Source: Chitinophagaceae bacterium
Lineage (GTDB): Bacteria; Bacteroidota; Bacteroidia; Chitinophagales; Chitinophagaceae
Length of the DNA: 64,000 nt
NCBI GenBank assembly: GCA_024707305.1
Contig: JANPZZ010000005.1
Location: 62,001 to 126,000 of the forward strand
Direction of reading: 5' to 3'
This document shows, piece after piece, positions 11,537 to 21,924 of this stretch. Numbering within the stretch: the first letter of the stretch is position 1; each line of letters begins with the position of its first letter. Below the pieces are notes generated by a model. It did not search any database and had not been told where the DNA came from. It was given only the letters and a program-made list of their open reading frames with translations. A program made the translations under genes and the position numbers.

Positions 11537-12262
11537 GTGAAACGCCTTGTACCACTCTCCGTATATGGCCTGGCCTATGCATGGCTTAGCCTGTCCTGGG
11601 TGCCTGTTGATAAAACAGGGACACCGGCTCTTCACAACAAAGAAATCTCTGTTGAAACTTCGATCGATGAGAATGCGGCTTTTATTGAATCCGTAACTGT
11701 TGCCTATAATAGTATGCAGTTGCAGGCAAAAGGATTGTCGATTGAAGCATTTACCTATGCAATGCAGGGGTATGAACAATTGAAATCAACCGGTAAAGTA
11801 TCAAACGAATACCTGACGATTTGCGATTTCAGCCAGTCGGCACGCAAAAAACGCATGTATATAATAGATGTGGAGAATGAGGAACTGGTGATACAAACAC
11901 ATGTTGCGCATGGCCGCAATTCAGGAGGCGAATATGCACGTAAATTCTCGAACCAACCTGAGTCACATCAGAGCAGCCTGGGATTTTATGTAACAAAGAA
12001 TACCTATTTCGGTGAGCATGGACTTTCACTGCGTGTAGAAGGTGTAGAGAAAGGGATTAATGATAAAGCATATCGCCGCGCGATTGTAATACACGGGGCT
12101 ACATATATAGGAGAAGGACATATGGGCCGTAGTTATGGTTGCCCTGCTGTACCCCAGCATGAAAGTAAAAAGATTATTCAAACGATAAAGAATGGAAGTT
12201 GCATGTTTATCTACCATCCGGATAAACGTTACCTCACAACCTCAAAAATATTGAACGACTGA
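11537..12262 (+). CDS. Murein L,D-transpeptidase catalytic-domain family protein
   Basis: 241 residues with an N-terminal hydrophobic signal (about residues 1-22) and a C-terminal catalytic domain of the YkuD-like family found in Bacteroidota. The catalytic signature GRSYGCPAVP is near residue 200, with a conserved upstream His in VIHGATYIG. Such enzymes form or edit 3-3 peptide crosslinks in peptidoglycan, or attach proteins to it, in the periplasm. The protein is complete, and an intrinsic terminator follows at 12296-12330. No partner gene is adjacent. Confidence 0.82.
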   Translation: MKRLVPLSVYGLAYAWLSLSWVPVDKTGTPALHNKEISVETSIDENAAFIESVTVAYNSMQLQAKGLSIEAFTYAMQGYEQLKSTGKVSNEYLTICDFSQSARKKRMYIIDVENEELVIQTHVAHGRNSGGEYARKFSNQPESHQSSLGFYVTKNTYFGEHGLSLRVEGVEKGINDKAYRRAIVIHGATYIGEGHMGRSYGCPAVPQHESKKIIQTIKNGSCMFIYHPDKRYLTTSKILND

Positions 12263-12295
12263 TTGGACACAACAACAAGGATGGATGAATCAAAA

Positions 12296-12330
12296 CAGCC
12301 CGACTCGTAGCAGTTGGGCTTGTTTTTTTT
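12296..12330 (+). terminator. Intrinsic terminator after the L,D-transpeptidase-like gene
   Basis: AGCCCGACT pairs with AGTTGGGCT around a 6-base loop (one G-T pair), followed by a T-rich run to 12330. Confidence 0.8.
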
Positions 12331-12343
12331 ATACACCTCCTGA

Positions 12344-13285
12344 CCGTTTTTTGTAACAATCGGAGATCGTTATGCTGTGCAGGCTACTGTGGATGGAAAA
12401 TTCTCCATTCAAACAAAAGCCAATGCTATACTGCTGGTAACTGCTACAGGTTTTCAACCTGCAGAAGTTGCTGCCGGCAACAATGTTAGTGTAACGCTCG
12501 AAATCGGTACACAGGGCGATCTCCAACACCAGCGAAGTAAAGAAAATCTATGAAGGACTCGATAATGTGTTTATCGGTGGTTATGCTACTATTGGTGGTA
12601 ACTATGCGGTTGTAAGTCAGCCTGCTTTCGTTTTCAGAAGCACCGATTATCTCCGCGATGATCAGGGTCGTGTAGTCATCAACAGACAAACAGGTTTTCC
12701 TCTTACAGACCCAAATCCAAGGCAATTTAAAAGAAGCCAGCCGAAATGGATTCTGGGTATCAACCCAAGTGTAAACTGGAATGGTTTCCAACTTACGGCT
12801 GTAGGTGAATACAAAGGTGGTCACCAGGCATTTCATGGTGCTGGTCCCGACATGACATGGACAGGTATCTTGGCCGCTACTGCGCGCAATGGTCGTGAAC
12901 CATTCGTATATCCTAATTCAGTGTATGATGATGGTACAGGAAAATATGTTCCTAATACCAACATAGCTATTACGGATGTGAATACATTCGATGTTACAAC
13001 ATACCGTGCTACGGGTTCAAACTTCCTTACAAGCGCGGCATCATGGCGTATCCGTGAAGTGTCGCTCAGCTATGAGCTGCCTTCAAACTGGCTGCGAGGA
13101 CAGCCTACTGTGAAAGGAGCCGTGATTACATTGAACGCACGTAACCTGGCACTCTTCCTGCCAAAAACGAATGAGTTTGCGGATCCTGATTTCAATTTCT
13201 CAACAGGAAATACGAGCGGTGTTAACAACTTGCAGATCAACCCGCCAACCCGCATCTACGGTGCAAATGTTTCAATTACATTCTA
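12344..13285 (+). pseudogene. SusC/RagA-family TonB-dependent receptor remnant, start and central part missing
   Basis: SusC proteins are about 1,000-residue outer-membrane gates for SusD-bound glycans. Here only about 310 residues remain. Bases 12344-12513 encode part of the N-terminal carboxypeptidase-regulatory-like domain (DGKFSIQT, LLVTATGFQPAEV) with no start codon or signal peptide; a stop lies just upstream at 12341-12343. At about 12513-12516 the reading jumps, in another frame, to the last quarter of the barrel (ISNTSEVKKIYEGLDNVF, then SQPKWILGINPSV and IREVSLSYELP). That part runs to the C-terminus ending YGANVSITF. The plug and most of the barrel are absent. A true deletion or a misassembly between SusC paralogues would both explain this. 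Confidence 0.8.
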
Positions 13286-13306
13286 GTGGTTCAACCATTT
13301 AATAAT

Positions 13307-14827
13307 ATGAATATGAAAAAATTAATGCTTGGGCTTTCAATTGCATGTTTGCTTTTTGCAACATCATGCAAAAAAGTGCTTGATATCAACGATAACCCGA
13401 ATGCCCCTACTGAGGCATCCATTACGCCCAACCTGATTCTGCCGGCAGTGCTGCACAATACCGCCACACAGGTTGCGACGGGATACGAATTTACAGCCCG
13501 ATGGATGGGATACTGGGCTCGCTCCGGCTCCTTTGGTCCGGTAGTAGAAGAAGAAACCTACAATATTACCGCAACATTTAACTGGGGCGTAGCGCAATGG
13601 AGAACATGGTACGGCATTTTGTACGATGTGCACATTGTGGAACAAAAAGCTATTGCATCCGGTGAAGATTTCTACCGCGGCATCGCCAAAATTTTGAAAG
13701 CAATAGGTTTTATGTATCTGGTAGACAGCTACAACAACGTTCCTTATTCAAAAGCGTTTGACCTGGCGTCCAATGTGTTGCCGGGCTACGATAATGGCAG
13801 AGATATTTATGCCGATCTGTTAAACCAACTGGATGAGGCCGTTACGTTAATTGAAAATACCGTTGTTGGAAACAACTACGGTATTAGCGAAGCGGATGTA
13901 ATGTTTGGTGGCAACAAATTGCGCTGGCAGCAGTTGGCAAATACGCAGAAGCTGAAGATGATTATTCGTCAGTCTGAACTTGACGGCTTTAGCCCCCCTG
14001 CAGAAATTGCAGAGATCACTGCAAATGGAAAAGGTTTTATACCTGCCGGTATGAGCGCAAATGTGCAACCTGGTTATATGAAGGATAACAATAAGCAGAA
14101 TCCTTACTGGAACTCCCATAAACTGACATTTACCGATGACGAAACGGATCCATATAACCGCGCGAATAACTATTTATTGAACCTTTATCGCAATAACGAC
14201 GATATCCGTTATATGTACGTGTTTGAGCCAGCGGTTTCGCCCATCGGCGGTAATATCTATTATGGATACGACTACGGTACAACCGCTACAAATAACCCGC
14301 TTGCAGCTAATTCATCGGCGGTAGCGGGCATTGGACTTGCGAAGTCACCCACACAGCCACAATGGTTATTTACATCAGTAGAAAGTATGTTTCTACAGGC
14401 GGAAGCCATTCAGCGTGGCTGGTTGTCGGGCGACCCCCAGAGCGCTTACCAGAATGCGGTTCGTGAATCGTTTGTTTGGTTAAATGTTGGTGGCAACGAA
14501 GCACAAGCAATTCTCGAAGCAAATTTGTATCTCACATCCAGACATGCTATCGCCAACTGGATGTTTGCGCAAAACGATTTGCAGCGTCTTGAATTGATCG
14601 TTACGCAACGTTATCTGGCGCTGGTTGGTATCAACAACTTTGAAGCCTGGGCCGATTACCGTCGACTGTGTGTGCCAAATGTACCATTGTCGATTGCACC
14701 AAACAAGGCAGCAAATATTCCTGTGCGTTTGCGTTATCCGCAAGATGAATACAATTTCAATTCAGCCAACGTTGCTGCGCAAGGCAATCCAAACCCTCTT
14801 ACATCAAGGGTGTTTTGGGATAATTAA
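13307..14827 (+). CDS. SusD/RagB-family nutrient-binding outer membrane lipoprotein
   Basis: About 506 residues, intact. The signal peptide ends in a lipobox (LLFATSC), giving an exported surface lipoprotein. The sequence resembles the SusD-like group with the motif KKVLDINDNPNAPTEA after the lipid Cys and conserved TPR-like helices. SusD proteins bind glycans or other nutrients and cap the SusC channel, so the broken SusC copy directly upstream is its expected partner. ATG 13307 is chosen over GTG 13286 because it starts nearer the basic MNMKK segment; ATG 13313 is also possible. A second lipoprotein gene follows 27 bases downstream. Confidence 0.88.
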   Translation: MNMKKLMLGLSIACLLFATSCKKVLDINDNPNAPTEASITPNLILPAVLHNTATQVATGYEFTARWMGYWARSGSFGPVVEEETYNITATFNWGVAQWRTWYGILYDVHIVEQKAIASGEDFYRGIAKILKAIGFMYLVDSYNNVPYSKAFDLASNVLPGYDNGRDIYADLLNQLDEAVTLIENTVVGNNYGISEADVMFGGNKLRWQQLANTQKLKMIIRQSELDGFSPPAEIAEITANGKGFIPAGMSANVQPGYMKDNNKQNPYWNSHKLTFTDDETDPYNRANNYLLNLYRNNDDIRYMYVFEPAVSPIGGNIYYGYDYGTTATNNPLAANSSAVAGIGLAKSPTQPQWLFTSVESMFLQAEAIQRGWLSGDPQSAYQNAVRESFVWLNVGGNEAQAILEANLYLTSRHAIANWMFAQNDLQRLELIVTQRYLALVGINNFEAWADYRRLCVPNVPLSIAPNKAANIPVRLRYPQDEYNFNSANVAAQGNPNPLTSRVFWDN

Positions 14828-14854
14828 GGCAATTAACAAATTAAACTTCTTAGT

Positions 14855-15473
14855 ATGACAAAAAGAATACTGGCACTGACTGCTGGGGTTGCCCTGCTAT
14901 TCAGCTTGCCTAAAAGACAAAGACATAGAAGATCGCTACTCAATTGCGTCGTATGCCGTTACCATTCCTAAAGGACAACAGGAAGTAACGATGACAATGC
15001 GACTTGCTCCCAACGACATCCTTGATGGATATTACGGATTGGGATTCAGCATCGACACCGTGTACACAAAAGGATATGTGATTCGTGAGTGGTTTAGAGA
15101 TGTAATGGTTGAGCTGATTGTATTGAATGAATACGATGGCGTATACCGTGCAACAGGTGTAATTGGTGGACACCCAACTGTTGGCGGTCCATTCGATCGC
15201 GAGATTGAACTGGAAACCTTTGGTGAAAATTCAGTTCTTTTCTATCAGCCAAATGTGAATGGTCTTTTCACCGGTGTACCCGTGCTTGCGACTATCAACG
15301 ACGATAACACCGTAACCGTGGAAGGGTTTCCAGGTTATCCTGAAATACTTGTTCCTGCTGGCGGCGTAAACACATATGACCCGGCTACGCGCACATTCAA
15401 CCTGCGTTTTAACTGGCCAGGTAGCCCTACCCGCGAAGCAACAAACACTTTCGTGTTTGTGAGACGTAGATAG
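14855..15473 (+). CDS. SusD-associated lipoprotein (DUF1735/DUF4361-like), one frameshift, short
   Basis: ATG 14855 starts a signal peptide (MTKRILALTAGVALL). Removing one T of the TT at 14900-14901 continues it into the lipobox LLSAC and then LKDKDIEDRYSI. The middle (TIPKGQQEVTMTMRLAPNDIL) and the end (EYDGVYRATGVIGG, NTFVFVRRR) resemble the DUF1735-plus-DUF4361 type of surface lipoprotein often found after SusD. It is only about 206 residues, whereas such proteins are commonly 300 or more, so part of the N-terminal domain may be missing. Family assignment is tentative. A role in glycan binding is inferred from position. Confidence 0.6.
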
Positions 15474-15703
15474 TAGCATGATGAGCGGTAATTGAATGGA
15501 GGCGTGGAAGAACAAATTGAGTACACAGCGTTCTAAATTTATTGAGCATCATATTGCATATCTGCGATGTTGATTCTCAAAGAATAGGAGAACTTTTGTA
15601 CACCAATTGTTCTTTCGCGCCTCTTTTTATCATGGTAATACATGTTATATGGCATAATCAAAAACTCAAAATCCCTTACATTTAGGCCTAAACTCAATCA
15701 GGC

Positions 15704-16674
15704 ATGAGAAATATTGCCATACTGGTTGCAGAAACAGCCGTGGTTGAAGCAGTAGCAGATCCGCGATATATGTTTTTGGCCGTGAATGAATTTCTTCGCA
15801 ATAAGGGTGCACAGCCAGCTTTTGATGTACAGTTAGTGGGTCTGGATAAAGAAGTAAAACTGGCTGATGGACTTTTTCTCCATTCATGTTGATGCTACGC
15901 CCGACACCGCCCGCAAACCTGACCTCATCATTATTCCTGCATTAAGCGGGAATCTGGAGGAAGCAGTGAAGCAAAATGAAGCGTTTGTTCCCTGGATTGT
16001 ATTTCATCATAAAATGGGTGCTGAAGTTGCAAGCCTTTGCCTCGGCGCATTTTTACTGGCATCAACCGGTTTGCTCGATGGCAAAAGTTGCTCAACACAC
16101 TGGATGTTTGCCAACCAGTTTCGTTCCCGGTTTCCTCAAATTAATCTCGTAGACTATAAAATCATCACCGATCAATCAGGCATCTACACAAGCGGTGGTG
16201 CCAACTCTTACTGGAACCTGTTGCTGCATCTTGTGGAAAAGTACACAAACCGCGACCTGGCAATTATGGCCGCAAAATTCTTTGTGCTCGACATCGACAA
16301 AAAAAGCCAGTCGCCTTTTACCATCTTCCGTGGACAAAAACTACATGAAGATGAAGCGATCAAACAGGCGCAGGATTTCATTGAATCAAACTACACAGAA
16401 CGAATCGGCATTGATGAACTCTGTAACATGGTTGGCGTAGGCCGACGTACGTTTGAGCGCCGCTTTAGAAAAAGCTACCAACAACTCTGTAGTGGAATAT
16501 ATACAACGTGTAAAAATAGAAGCGGCAAAAAGGGAACTGGAAAATGGCCGTAAAACTGTGAATGAAGTGATGTATGAAGTTGGTTATTCCGACAACAAAG
16601 CCTTTCGCGATGTATTCAGAAAAGTAACTTCTGTGTCGCCGGTTGAGTACCGTAACATGTATGCTTCCGCTTAG
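15704..16674 (+). CDS. GlxA-family transcriptional regulator (DJ-1/PfpI plus AraC-type HTH), two frameshifts
   Basis: An N-terminal DJ-1/PfpI-like domain (AILVAETAVVE; ASLCLGAFLLASTGLLDG with the nucleophile-position Cys; STHW) is followed by a C-terminal AraC HTH (IGIDELCNMVGVGRRTFERRF, then VMYEVGYSDNKAFRDVF). Total length is about 322 residues. Two extra bases break it: one T in the T5 run at 15873-15877 and one A in the A5 run at 16469-16473. Corrected joins read ADGLFSIHVDATPD and FRKATNNSVVEYIQRVK. Proteins of this class activate nearby or distant catabolic genes, but no obvious target is adjacent. Confidence 0.83.
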
Positions 16675-16776
16675 CGGACAAACGCTTTTTATCCGCGAAG
16701 AAGCTAACTTTTTGCGTGGACATAGTTGTCTAATAATGTACACTTTTTTACACATTCTGCTTTGTTGTTTTACACC

Positions 16777-17155
16777 ATGGCAACAAAGCGTACAAAGCTT
16801 GATCGTGGGCAGATACTTGCTGCTGTGGTGGAGGCATCAGGTCTGAAGAAAGAAAGACGTGGCTTTGAAAGCCGGCTACAGCCGTTCTGCCTATTATAAA
16901 CACGTTGAAAATCCCAACCTCGATTATCATATCGTGATGGCTTATGGCAAAGCCATGAATCACGATTTTACAGAAGAATTCCCCGAGATGCCCCGGTATG
17001 AACTGGAAGAACCGGAAACAATTTATCTACGCAATCCCAAAACCGTAGAAGAGGCGTTGCAGCAACGCGATTACTGGCGTAACAAATATTTTGAGATACT
17101 GGAGAAATACACGGCGGTGATTGAGGAGAAGTTGTTGAAGAGGGAGGATCGTTGA
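16777..17155 (+). CDS. Small helix-turn-helix protein, one frameshift
   Basis: About 125 residues. ATG 16777 begins MATKRTKLDRGQILAAVVEA. One extra A in the AAA at 16853-16855 must be removed to join SGLKKEDVALKAGYSRSAYYKH, which looks like an XRE-type HTH. The C-terminal half is a charged helical segment (EEALQQRDYWRNKYFEILEKY) that may be a coiled coil for dimerisation. It resembles small Bacteroidota HTH proteins of unknown target. The stop codon TGA (17153-17155) lies inside a 13-bp perfect inverted repeat. Convergent with typA. Confidence 0.65.
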
Positions 17156-17181
17156 TCGATGGTCGATGATCGATCAACGAT
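17148..17181. repeat. Minimal CGATGATC-word inverted repeat
   Basis: ATCGTTGATCGAT (17148-17160) and ATCGATCAACGAT (17169-17181) are perfect inverted copies around GGTCGATG. The words match the larger elements at 31.4 and 53.8 kb. The left arm overlaps the end of the HTH gene. Confidence 0.75.
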
Positions 17182-17206
17182 GGTCTATGGCCGGGGAGAA
17201 TTTGCC

Positions 17207-17267
17207 TATAAAAAAACTGTGTTCTGATTTGCGTTTATTAACGCGTTTCAGAACACAGTTTTTATAT
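17207..17267. terminator. Bidirectional terminator between the HTH gene and typA
   Basis: AAAAACTGTGTTCTGA is matched exactly by TCAGAACACAGTTTTT around a loop that can itself pair (GCGTT/AACGC). A/T runs on both sides suit termination of both convergent genes. Confidence 0.85.
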
Positions 17268-17288
17268 TTTAACCCGAAGGTTTATTTT

Positions 17289-19101
17289 TTATAACGCTTC
17301 AGCGTTCATCTTCTTGGTGAGTTTTGAACGTTCCTGCTCATCAAGAATCACTTTACGCATGCGGATGAAGTTAGGAGTAACTTCAATGCACTCGTCGTGC
17401 TGAATGTATTCCATACACTCTTCCAGTGTCATCAGCGTTTTAGGCGCAATGCGTGTGGCATCGTCGCTACCGCTGGCACGGTGGTTGGTGAGTTTTTTTG
17501 CTTCAGTTGCGTTTACCACCAGGTCGCCGGGTTTAATGTTTTCGGCAATGATTTGTCCGGTGTAAACTTCTTCACCTGGATCCACGAAGAAGGTACCACG
17601 ATCCTGCAATTTATCAATTGAGTAACCGGTAGTTTTCTCGGTATTTTTTGAAATCAACACACCGTTGTTACGTCCGGGGATCGGTCCTTTCCAGGGTTTG
17701 TATTCGCTAAAGCGGTGCGCCATAACGGCTTCGCCGGTTGTTGCAGTCAACATCTGCGTACGCAAACCAATCAAACCACGTGAAGGAATTTCAAACTCCA
17801 GGTGTTGCATATCACCCTTTGTTTCCATCACCAGCATCTCACCTTTACGACGCGATACAAGGTCGATTACTTTTGAAGCAAATTCCTGTGGCACATCTAC
17901 TACCAGCACTTCATAAGGCTCGCAGCGTTTGCCATCAATTTCTTTTGTAATTACCTGCGGCTGACCTACAGTTAGTTCATATCCCTCACGGCGCATGGTT
18001 TCAATGAGGATACCCAGGTGAAGGATACCGCGACCATAAACCACAAAGCTATCACCCTCTTCACTGTCGGCTACTTTCAGCGCCAGGTTCTTTTCTGTTT
18101 CTTTCATCAGGCGGTCACGCAGGTGACGGCTTGTTACAAACTTTCCATCTTTACCAAAGAAAGGAGAGTTGTTTACAGAAAACAACATATTCATTGTTGG
18201 CTCATCCACGCTGATGATTGGTAATGCTTCAGGATTTTCAGCATCAGCAATGGTATCACCAATGTTGAAATCTTCAATTCCTACAACTGCGCAAAGGTCA
18301 CCAGCAACTACTTCAGTTACTTTTTTTCTTACCCATTCCTTCGAAAACATAAAGTTCACGCACTTTCGTTTTACGAACGGTGCCATCAGCCTGCATCAAA
18401 GCAACCTGTTGGTTTTCGCGGATCACACCACGGCTTACTTTACCAATGGCAATTCGACCGAGGAATGAAGAATAGTCGAGGGAAGTGATCTGCAATTGCA
18501 GCGGACCTTCCGCTACTTTGGGTGGTGGTACATGTTTCAGGATACCATCCAATAGCGGGTTAATATTATCAATCTGCGTCAATGAATCATTGAACCAGCC
18601 ATTTTTACCACTACCATAGAAAGTAGGGAAGTCAAGCTGCTCTTCAGAAGCATCGAGGTTGAAGAAAAGTTCAAAAACTGCATCATGCACTTCATCAGGG
18701 CGGCAGTTGGGTTTATCCACCTTGTTGATAACAACAATTGGTTTCAGGTTCAACTGAAGCGCCTTTTGCAACACAAAACGGGTTTGTGGCATGGGTCCTT
18801 CAAAAGCATCCACCAAAAGAATTACACCGTCGGCCATTTTCAACACACGTTCTACTTCACCACCAAAGTCGGCGTGACCGGGAGTATCAATTACGTTGAT
18901 TTTTACATCCTGGTAAGTAACGGCAGCGTTCTTACTGAAGATGGTAATGCCACGTTCCCTTTCCAGGTCGTTGCTGTCCATAATAAGCTCACCTGTGTCC
19001 TGGTTGTCGCGGAAAACCTTGGTGGCGTGGAGAATTTTGTCCACCAGGGTAGTCTTACCGTGGTCAACGTGCGCGATAATGGCGATATTTCTAATTTGCA
19101 T
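17289..19101 (-). CDS. typA: Translational GTPase TypA/BipA, one frameshift
   Basis: Ribosome-associated GTPase used in stress adaptation and 50S assembly, normally about 600 residues, as here. The G domain shows HVDHGKTT (G1), DTPGHADF (G3) and NKVDK (G4), followed by EF-G-like domains and the TypA C-terminal domain. I start at 19101 ([16 protein letters not shown]); the upstream in-frame ATG adds residues not seen in the family. The frame breaks at the T7 run 18321-18327 (A7 on the coding strand). Removing one base restores [20 protein letters not shown] -7 element lies upstream at 19219-19226. Confidence 0.92.
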
Positions 19102-19218
19102 AATGTACTTGGGTATTTCTCTAAAGCAGCTGTAAATCAATGAGTAAGGGTATAAGCTAAAACTTTCTATCCGATCTTATCTGCCGCGATGCGGGCATTA
19201 CTCTGCTTTTTGAGGCGG

Positions 19219-19226
19219 CAAAGGTA
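19219..19226 (-). promoter_or_regulatory. -7 promoter element for typA (TACCTTTG)
   Basis: The coding-strand sequence TACCTTTG matches TAnnTTTG, 118 bases before the typA start, implying a leader of about 110 bases. Confidence 0.5.
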
Positions 19227-19324
19227 CGTCAATTCGGCGGGGGTAGCAAGGGATTATCGAGAATTAATATGCCCTTAACGCATAGTAAACCCGGATTTGA
19301 ATTAGTTTTAGGCAAACGCCACTT

Positions 19325-20344
19325 ATGAGGATTCTTAAATGGCTCGCAATCATCATTCTGTTGCTGAGCATTACTTACCTGCTGGGTCCCCGGCCGAAGA
19401 AGCCCAAATTTGATACCAGCTTTCCCGCCGCACCTGCCGGATCGGCTGAACTGGTTGCATATATACATCAACAGGAATCTTTACATAAGCTAAAACCAGA
19501 TAATGAAGCACGTATCATCTGGGCCGATGATTCAACAAAAAGCCGCACTCCATACGCCCTTGTCTATCTCCACGGATTCAGTGCCAGCCAGGAAGAAGGC
19601 GACCCGGTACATACCCGCTTCGCCAAAACTTTTGGATGTAATCTTTACCTGCCACGCCTGGCCGAACACGGCATCGACACCACGGAGCCACTGGCCGCTT
19701 TAACGGCGGATAAGTTGTGGGAATCGGCTAAACAGGCTTTGGCCGTAGCGGAACAACTGGGAGATAAAGTAATTGTGATGGGAACTTCTACCGGCGGAAC
19801 GCTTGCTTTGCAACTTGCCGCCACTTATCCTGAGAAAGTGCACAGCCTCCTTCTGCTCTCACCCAATATCGCCATCAATGATCCCAATGCATGGTTGCTC
19901 AATAATCCATGGGGTTTACAAATTGCGCACCTGGTAAAAGGAAAGTACAATGTTGCGAGCGACACCACCGCCATTTATAAACAATACTGGAATCATCGAT
20001 ATCGCATGGAAGCAGCAGTAGAACTGGAAGAGCTTTTGGAGAATACGATGCGGGCGAGTCTATTTGAAAAAATAACACAACCTGTTTTACTGCTTTACTA
20101 TTACAAAGATGAAGACAACCAGGATGAGGTAGTGAAAGTGTCGGCTATGCAAAGGATGTTCCGGCAACTGGCCACTCCGGAGAATAGGAAACGCGAAAAA
20201 GCTTTACCCACCACCGGCAATCACGTAATAGGTTCGTATATCAAATCGAAAGATCTGGATGTGGTGATAGCAGCCTGTGAACGATTTGCCCGGGAAATAC
20301 TTGCGCTGCCGGCACGGACAGTAAACGACGAACGTGAGATGTGA
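19325..20344 (+). CDS. Membrane-anchored alpha/beta hydrolase
   Basis: 339 residues. The N-terminal membrane segment (residues 5-21) is followed by an alpha/beta-hydrolase fold. The HG motif of the oxyanion hole is YLHGFSAS, the nucleophile elbow is GTSTGG (about residue 157), and a late His occurs in TTGNHVIGSY. This fits esterase or lipase-like activity, probably facing the periplasm or at the membrane. Substrate is unknown. It lies alone between typA (divergent) and an oxidoreductase gene. Confidence 0.78.
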   Translation: MRILKWLAIIILLLSITYLLGPRPKKPKFDTSFPAAPAGSAELVAYIHQQESLHKLKPDNEARIIWADDSTKSRTPYALVYLHGFSASQEEGDPVHTRFAKTFGCNLYLPRLAEHGIDTTEPLAALTADKLWESAKQALAVAEQLGDKVIVMGTSTGGTLALQLAATYPEKVHSLLLLSPNIAINDPNAWLLNNPWGLQIAHLVKGKYNVASDTTAIYKQYWNHRYRMEAAVELEELLENTMRASLFEKITQPVLLLYYYKDEDNQDEVVKVSAMQRMFRQLATPENRKREKALPTTGNHVIGSYIKSKDLDVVIAACERFAREILALPARTVNDEREM

Positions 20345-20518
20345 GGCAGTGAGGATCGGCAAACGGCAAACGTGAATGTTGCGTTGTTGTAAGGACTCAG
20401 GCGCTTCTCTTTGTTTTTATGAATTGAAATGGCAATGTTGAAAGTTTATGTCTAACTTTAAAAGAAGGAATTTCGACAGATGAATTTTTGTTTTAAAGCT
20501 TATTAAACCTGGAAAACC

Positions 20519-21919
20519 ATGACCAATTCGAAATGGTCGCATAAGAATATTCTGAAGAAGATTGGTATTACAGTGGGAGGAACGTTTTTTCCGTTCTCGT
20601 TGTGGGGTAAGAATGAAACCGGCGAACCTCTCATCCTTCCCGATAATCCGTTACACAAGAAACTGGATAAACCTGTTAGCGCTGTTGTGATTGGCGCGGG
20701 TGCTCGTGGCAATGTTTATGGCGATTACGCAGTAGAATACCCTGATCAGCTGGATATTGTCGGTGTAGCCGAACCGGTTACGATCCGCAATGAACGTTTT
20801 TCAAAAAAACATAATATCCCCGAAGAGCATCGCTTTACCGACTGGCGCGAAATCTTTAAACGGCCGCGTTTCGCCGATGCGGTAATCATTGCCACATCTG
20901 ACCATCTCCATTATGAACCCTGTATGCAGGCGCTACGTTTGGGTTATGATATTTTACTGGAAAAACCCATTGCACCTACTGAACAGGAATGTCGTGATAT
21001 TCTCCAATTCACCAAAGAAACAGGCCGCATTGTGGCCGTTTGCCATGTGTTGCGATATGCACCGTATTTTGTAAAACTGCGCGAACTGATTAGAAGTGGT
21101 GCTATCGGCGAAATCATCAGCGTGCAACACATGGAGCCGATAGAGCATACGCATATGGCTCATTCCTATGTGCGTGGCAACTGGCATAGCAGTGAAAAAA
21201 CAACGCCGATATTACTTGCAAAATCCTGCCACGATCTTGACATCATTAAATGGTTGATCGGAAAACAATCGAAACAAATACAAGCTTTTGGTGGACTGCG
21301 TTGGTTCAGGAAGGAAAATGCACCCAAAGGAAGTAAGGCGAGATGCACCGATGGTTGTGCAGTGGAAAGTTCCTGTCCTTATTCGGCACTGAAGCTTTAT
21401 CATCGTAAACGCGAGCGGCTGTATGTATTCGATTTGCCGGAGCAAAAGAAACACCAGGGCGATGCGATTCTTGAATACCTTGCCACTACAGATTATGGTC
21501 GATGTGTCTACCGCATGGAAAACGACCAGGCGGATCATTATACCAGCAATATTTTATTTGAAAATGATGTAACGGCCAGCTTTAGCATGGATGCGTTTAC
21601 CCCGTTCGGTGGACGCCGCACCCGGTTGATGGGCAGCATGGGTTTTATTGAAGGTGATATGGCTAAACTGGTGGTACATGATTTTCGCACCGATAAAGTG
21701 AAGAAATACGAAACCACGGTAGAAGAAGTAGAGAACTACAAAAACGAAGGCCATGGCGGTGGAGACTGGCGGCTGGTTGCCGACTGGGTACAGGCTGTGG
21801 CACAAAAAGACGACAGCCTGTTGTCGTCAACAATAGAGGCTTCTATAGAAAGTCATATCATGTGTTTTAAAGCCGAAGAAAGCAGGCGCGAATTGAAAGT
21901 TGTTCCCGTTTCTATGTAA
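20519..21919 (+). CDS. Gfo/Idh/MocA-family oxidoreductase
   Basis: 466 residues with a Rossmann NAD(P)-binding start (VVIGAGARGNVYGDY), the conserved EKP motif (DILLEKPIAPTEQE) and the C-terminal alpha/beta substrate domain. An N-terminal stretch of about 50 residues before the Rossmann fold (WSHKNILKKIGITVGGTFFPFS) may be a twin-arginine-like or membrane-associated leader, but no RR pair is visible. The family oxidises or reduces sugars and their derivatives. The specific substrate is not evident and no sugar operon flanks it. Confidence 0.85.
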   Translation: MTNSKWSHKNILKKIGITVGGTFFPFSLWGKNETGEPLILPDNPLHKKLDKPVSAVVIGAGARGNVYGDYAVEYPDQLDIVGVAEPVTIRNERFSKKHNIPEEHRFTDWREIFKRPRFADAVIIATSDHLHYEPCMQALRLGYDILLEKPIAPTEQECRDILQFTKETGRIVAVCHVLRYAPYFVKLRELIRSGAIGEIISVQHMEPIEHTHMAHSYVRGNWHSSEKTTPILLAKSCHDLDIIKWLIGKQSKQIQAFGGLRWFRKENAPKGSKARCTDGCAVESSCPYSALKLYHRKRERLYVFDLPEQKKHQGDAILEYLATTDYGRCVYRMENDQADHYTSNILFENDVTASFSMDAFTPFGGRRTRLMGSMGFIEGDMAKLVVHDFRTDKVKKYETTVEEVENYKNEGHGGGDWRLVADWVQAVAQKDDSLLSSTIEASIESHIMCFKAEESRRELKVVPVSM

Positions 21920-21924
21920 AACGA

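Noticed and set aside
17289-19101. typA as two genes or a pseudogene
   Set aside because: A single base in a T7 run accounts for the break and both halves are fully conserved.
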